Origin: Diphasiastrum complanatum
Lineage: Eukaryota > Streptophyta > Lycopodiopsida > Lycopodiales > Lycopodiaceae
Reading direction: 5' to 3'
DNA length: 64,000 bases
NCBI GenBank assembly: GCA_029204225.1
Contig: CM055096.1
Coordinates: 59,578,397-59,642,396 of the forward strand
Position 1 is the stretch's first letter, and each line of letters opens with the position of its first letter. The notes under the pieces are model-generated. The model did not search any database, was not told where the DNA came from, and saw only the letters and a program-made list of their open reading frames with translations. Shown one piece after another: positions 57,121 through 64,000 of this stretch. Both the position numbers and the translations under genes were made by a program.

Positions 57121-57929
57121 TTTTTGGTGGAAAAAAAAGAATGGTAAGAGAGAAGAAAAGAGAGAGAAAGAAGGAGCGACGGAGTGCTATGCGGCAAAAC
57201 GAGAGTGTGGTGCTCCTCAGCAACGATGCCACTTTTGTGTCGTCTATGTAATATAGGGTTCGAACGTTGGGAGCGTCAACCCTGCCTTCACCTGAATAGC
57301 AAAAGGGAGAGAGGAGAGGAGAGGAGAGGAGAGAGAGGGGGAGAGAGAGAGAATGCCTAGGTTAAGAAAGGCTTTGGGGGCTTGAGCACCTACCCAAAGC
57401 TATTCGATCCCAACGTAGGGAGAGAGGGAGAAGAGAGAGAGGGAGAGGGAGAGAGAGAAAGAGAGAGAGGGAGAGGGAGAGAGAGATAGAGTGAGATGGA
57501 GAAACCAACAGAGTTTTCTCCTTAGATTGAGAATGTAAAATGAGTACAAATGGTGCCCTTTTATTCTTCGGGAGGCCCTTGCCCCATTCATTCTATTGGT
57601 TACTTGAAATGGAAAGGATTGCAATCCTAGCCCTTCCAAAGAAACCCAAAAGTTCTAGTGGTGCACAAAGAAACACACCCCACCTTCCACCATTTGACTT
57701 TGACTCAACTTTGTAACTTAGACTTTGGCCTTTAACTTACTTTATTTGCAGCTAGGGCCCAAGTCACTAGAACACAACTTAAACTATTTAACTAGTGTGC
57801 TCATTGGGCTGGGCTTATACACGCAAGAAGCCAGTGCCTCACACTTATTGTTGTACTGTACTGTGGCGGGGCCCACTTGGTAAGGCTTGGCCAACAGTGT
57901 TTTTAGTGGTGGGACCCACTAATTTATTA
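57121..57929 (-). repeat. Polypurine tracts and LTR fragment of the 22100-22951 family
   Basis: 57300-57495 is interrupted (GA)n/(GGAGA)n. 57530-57850 parallels 22320-22660: AATGGTGCCCTTTTAT, GGCCCTTGCCCC, AGAAACACACCCCACCT, CACCATTTGAC and GTGCTCATTGGGC. It is probably an LTR fragment on the minus strand. Confidence 0.6.
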
Positions 57930-57939
57930 TTGTACAGGA

Positions 57940-58915
57940 AATACCCACAACACCAGCTTGCCATCCTCATATGAAAACTGGGTGATGATGACTTCCACAC
58001 ACTCAAAAATAATATTGTCCAGAGTCATAATCATGCTGTTGTAGGAGGAGACAAGAAGGAATGGAGCATCCTCGTCATTCATCAACGACTCACAAGCATT
58101 ATTCTTGAAGAAGAACACAAGGAAGCAACATAAGAAGAGAGTTGTTCGACGACAATAAAAAGCAATCACAAAAGACCCAGAATCAACAACCTGCTCAGAA
58201 CAAGAAAAGGCTCTTCTGCAAGTACTGCAAGAGGATGAACCATGAAATCCAGGACTATCGGATCTTGAATTTCAACAATGACAAGAAAAAAACAGTTGGA
58301 TCAGCAAGCCCATGCAGCAAACACGAAGTATAAGGTTCAAGAAGACTAGGACAACGAGCATAAAGCCTTCACGCTGAACCATCACCATGTCAAATAATTG
58401 GAGGAATGGTTCCTCAATTCTGGACCAATGCAACATATGACAAGCCATTAAGAATGGTTCATCGACTATTCGGCCTACAACACCAAGAAATTCGTTCACC
58501 TTGGAAATAACAGCTCACACAGAATTGAAGGTGAAGGTACTGTTAGACTAAATTTTTAGAATGGACTATTGAAACTGATACCAAATGTATTGTATGTCCT
58601 GAACCTGACAACAAATCTATTTTTGGTCAGTTGAATTACGGACTTAGGACATAAGGTAGAGTTTCAGGTAGATTCATGTCAAATTCTTGATAAGAGCAAG
58701 AGAGTTCTTGCATTCGGAGAGAGACAATGATATCTCATAGGCTTAGTCATTGTAACTCTGTGACTGATTATGCTTTAAGCAGTTTAGCATCTATCAATAA
58801 AGAATTAATTTGGCATTATAGACTTGTTCACCTTACTCATGTATCGATAGGTAACATGTCTAGACATTCTTTAGTTCATGATTTAGACTATCGAATTGTC
58901 GATCCTCCTAAAAAA
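57940..58915 (+). pseudogene. Copia gag, protease and GAG-pre-integrase remnant
   Basis: Gag block SYENWVMMT and SRVIIMLL, then TAG (58052-58054) where sister copies at 10350 and 16650 have CAG. Zinc knuckle: CKYCKRMNHEIQDY, last Cys lost to Tyr. The protease part is poorly readable, with KFVHLGNNS and EGEGTVRL recognisable. GAG-pre-integrase: LIWHYRLVHLTHVSIGNMSR. Same family as the elements at 9414 and 16119, so this is a fourth copy of that gag family. Confidence 0.75.
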
Positions 58916-58917
58916 TA

Positions 58918-59672
58918 ATATAATAACATAAAATTGAACATGACTTACCAATAAAATTGAACACTACCTTGTTTGATGCTGCAAGAGACATGGAAGGAGG
59001 AAGAAAGAATACCCCAGAAATGAACGGAAGACGAGGTAGTCGAAAAGAGAGCGTATACGATGTTAATGATGTATGCATGGATGCTGAAGGAAGAGCCATT
59101 GGCAGTGGAAAAGAGAGCACAGACGATGTTAATGATGTATGCACGGATGCTGAAGGAAGATAGGTAAAGAGATAATTCCAACTGATTCGGTCGAAAGCCA
59201 TATCAAAATCATTGTCTTTTCATTTACAACAATGTTTAGGGTCAAGAATTTCTAAAAATTCAATTTAGGATGTCAAAGTATATAACTTACTATTTTATCA
59301 CCTCATATGAAAATTGTCTATTTTCAATTATGAAATTAATTTGTTTTTCTATATAGATCCAACTATATGGTAGTCCTTGAAAATTTTGCTACGAATCGTT
59401 TATTTTACCCTTCTCTACTCAAAGAAATCACAAAAATATTTACAAGGTGCACTACCATAATGATGACAAAACATTCCCACGAAAGTCTAATAGTCATAGA
59501 AAATAGTAAAAAATTTCATGCTTACAATTGCACTACACGATGTGGACTGAGAACGTAAAGTGCAAGTTCACATCATATAAATAAGGCAATTAAATTCTAA
59601 GACAAACTATTTGATGGAAAAGTGCCCTTATTGCATTTAATAATAACATAAAATTGAGCATGACTTACCAAT
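58918..59672. repeat. Direct repeats of about 33 bp flanking a 690-bp segment
   Basis: AATAACATAAAATTGA(A/G)CAT followed by GACTTACCAAT occurs at 58921-58951 and 59641-59671 with one difference. The copy spacing and near identity could mark a duplication or an insertion with long flanking repeats. Confidence 0.6.
59035..59160. repeat. Two 60-bp units separated by 6 bp
   Basis: 59035-59094 and 59101-59160 share AAAAGAGAGC then ACGATGTTAATGATGTATGC and GGATGCTGAAGGAAGA. In one plus frame they read DVNDVCxDAEGR twice. Six differences; a tandem duplication keeping the reading frame. Confidence 0.88.
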
Positions 59673-59938
59673 ATGGTAAAGCATTTTGGATGGCATATTC
59701 TTTGTAAACCAAAAACTTGAATTTTTAAGTTGCCTTACTCAATGCTCTAGTGCTTAGTGGACCATGATAAAGTCTATGCTTTATAGCATATCTATGTTCT
59801 AGTAATTCATTCCAAATGCATCATGTCAAGCATTGGGTGGGATGTTGACATACATATTCCTCTTGATATATGACCTAAGAAGCTATACCAATAAAGCCTC
59901 CATTCATCTAAGCTATTTATTATATGTAAATTAAAGTG

Positions 59939-62424
<2,486 letters not shown>

Positions 62425-63111
62425 AACATGGCATTGACTATGATGAAACCTTTGCACCCGTGGCAAAGATGGTAAGCATTCGGGTCATCATCCTCTTGCT
62501 ACTCTTTATGGATGGGATCTATGGCAATTGGATATCACAAATGCTTTTTTGAATGGTGATCTTGGTGAGGAAGTGTACATGGAGCAACCCGAGAGCTACA
62601 TTTATCCTACAAAGCCAAATCATGTGTGTCTACTACTGAAGAGTTTGTATGGCCTTAAGCAAGCACCAAGGAGTTCGTATGCTAAGTTTAACACTTTTTT
62701 ACTCTCTCAATTAGGGTCTGTTATGAGTGAGTATGATGATTCACGTTATTATAGGTTGATGTTACCATTTTGCTAATCTATGTGGATGATATCATCTTGA
62801 GTGGTGGAGACAATCAAGATGTGGAGGATATCAAGAGTGCTCTTAAGAAGGAATTTGAGGTGCATGATCTTTGTCATTTACATTACATTTTAGGAATAGA
62901 AGTGATTAGATCTTCTCAAACTACTTTCGTTTGTCAAGAAAAGTATGTTAATTCTATGCTAGAAAGATTTCATATGGTAGATGCAAAATCTTGTTACACC
63001 TATGGAGTCTCATGTAAAGCTAACTATAAGAGGTAACAAAAGATCCTTAAAGGAAATTACTCTCTATAGAAAGCTGGTTGGGTCACTTATCTATCTAACC
63101 ACCACAAGACC
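62425..63111 (+). pseudogene. Copia reverse transcriptase fragment
   Basis: HGIDYDETFAPVAKMVSIRV begins the readable part; a frame change near 62500 leads to LDITNAFLNGDLGEEVYMEQ-type sequence, SLYGLKQAPRSSYAK, another shift at 62770, and the active site LIYVDDIILSGG with both Asp. HLHYILGIEVIRSSQ follows, then a shift near 63000 and KLVGSLIYLTTTRPDI, where an insert begins. Gag, protease and integrase are absent upstream. Confidence 0.88.
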
Positions 63112-63481
63112 AGACATTAGGGGAGTCTTGAGCTCCAAAAAGACCTTATAAGAATTCGTGCAAAGATCTCTTTTGTATTATTAAAATATAAAACACTAAT
63201 ATCTTTGACTTGTCATTACTTTTTAATTATATATCATAAGTATGTCATGTAACATATCATTGGAAAGCCCTTGTGAGCACTTTCCAATGCACCAAACTCT
63301 GCCAAAATCAAACTTACCACTAAAAAGTTATGCCATTTTTAGTGTGAACTCAAAAAGTTACGTTACATAGATTTCAAATTTGATTGTTTTAATTGGTCCA
63401 TGTGTTAGAAAAATTTGAGAAAAAATACAAAAAGAATCTTTACAAAGGGTCTTTTTTGGATTTAGAGCTCCTCTAATGTCT
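63112..63481. mobile_element. MITE-like insertion, 370 bp with imperfect terminal inverted repeats
   Basis: The left end AGACATTAGGGGAGTC and the reverse complement of the right end, AGACATTAGAGGAGCTC, pair; similarity continues inward through CCAAAAAAGACC-like text for about 40-50 bp with gaps. It splits copia pol between RPDI and GYCVGRLCQFMQD. The body is AT-rich and non-coding. No clear target duplication was found, so the superfamily is undetermined. Confidence 0.6.
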
Positions 63482-64000
63482 AGGCTATTGTGTTGGTCGA
63501 CTGTGTCAATTTATGCAAGATCCTAGTGAGGAGCATTGGAAGCTAGGAAAACGAGTTTTGAGGTATATCATGGGAACTCGAGATTTTGACATATTGTATG
63601 AGGGATCATCACCTAACTTTTTTGGATTTTCAGATTTGGACTTTGTTGGAGATTAGATGGATAGGAAATCCATTAGTTCTCATTGTATTTTCATAGGTGA
63701 TGGAGCTATATCGGATGTCAAAGAAACAAGTCACTATCTCATTGTCGTCTAGTGAGGCCGAGTACAAAGCACTTACTCATTGCAAAAGGAGATGGTATGG
63801 ATCAAGAGGATGATCAAGGATCTTCACTTTTTGGATTTTTCAGAGAGCCAATCATATTTTGTGACAACCTATCAGCCCAAAATCTGGAAATCAATTCTAT
63901 GTTTCATGCTAGAAGCAAGCATATGGAGGTTGCATATCATTTTGTCAGGAGCAAGTCATGGCAAAGGAGGTGGAGCTTCAACATGTTTCTTCAAGGGAAT
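63482..64000 (+). pseudogene. Copia RNase H fragment, continuing past the right edge
   Basis: YCVGRLCQFMQDPSEEHWK, then RVLRYIMGTRDFDILY and FSDLDFVGD, a TAG where Trp or Gln is often found, and MDRKSISSHCIFIGDG. After a frameshift near 63710, pieces of the SSSEAEYKAL and WIKR blocks and a HARSKHMEV-like block are still traceable to the window end. It is the second half of the pol fragment at 62425. Confidence 0.85.

Overview
The window is nuclear DNA of a vascular plant. One real host gene is visible, and most of the rest is nested, decayed transposable elements in AT-rich sequence. The evidence is a spliced MYB-CC (GARP) transcription factor gene with GT-AG introns, Ty1/copia elements with initiator-Met-tRNA primer sites, Ty3/gypsy elements with a decayed Asp-tRNA-type primer site, plant L1-type LINE tails, and long (GA)n and (CA)n tracts. 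I cannot name the species.

Layout. 1-2102 (-): the first six coding exons of the MYB-CC gene, whose 3' end lies off the left edge. 2103-8300: non-coding, with a (GT)n(GA)n microsatellite and a diverged tandem duplication. 8341-8800 (-): LINE tail. 9414-11941 (-): copia element reduced to LTR, gag and LTR. 12290-15990: two Ty3/gypsy fragments in opposite orientation. Each carries a copy of an additional ORF family that sits between integrase and the 3' LTR. 16119-19428 (+): copia pol containing a misplaced RT segment. 19725-20600: copia gag-protease fragment. 20786-20969: cluster of inverted 15-17 bp motifs. 21945-26750 (-): copia element with its middle deleted.

26858-33672 (+) is the best-preserved element: a 6.8-kb copia with 682-bp LTRs differing at three positions, a perfect 5-bp target duplication (ATGGT), PBS and PPT. 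A solo LTR of another family (28440-29094, duplication ATCTA) interrupts its gag. The copia itself sits inside a hairpin/MITE-like palindrome, so three insertion layers can be read in order.

34939-36347: LINE tail, minisatellite and compound microsatellite. 36348-41000: AT-rich with short tandem duplications, a 112-bp (GA)n and a perfect 24-bp hairpin. 41040-50843: LTR fragments, a 5' copia stub, a Ty3/gypsy gag-pol with a disabled reverse transcriptase, and a second gypsy gag. 50844-56600: copia fragments, an unrecognised 216-aa ORF, an LTR with many CATGCA boxes and a stop-ridden copia pol. 57300-60080: LTR and copia remnants, local duplications and a (TC)n tract. 60476-60545: possible tRNA-derived SINE head. 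62425-64000: copia RT/RNase H split by a 370-bp MITE-like insert.

No rRNA, confident tRNA, CRISPR or plasmid-type feature was seen. Many nonsense codons fit C-to-T change at CAG or CGA, as expected of cytosine-methylated, silenced plant repeats.
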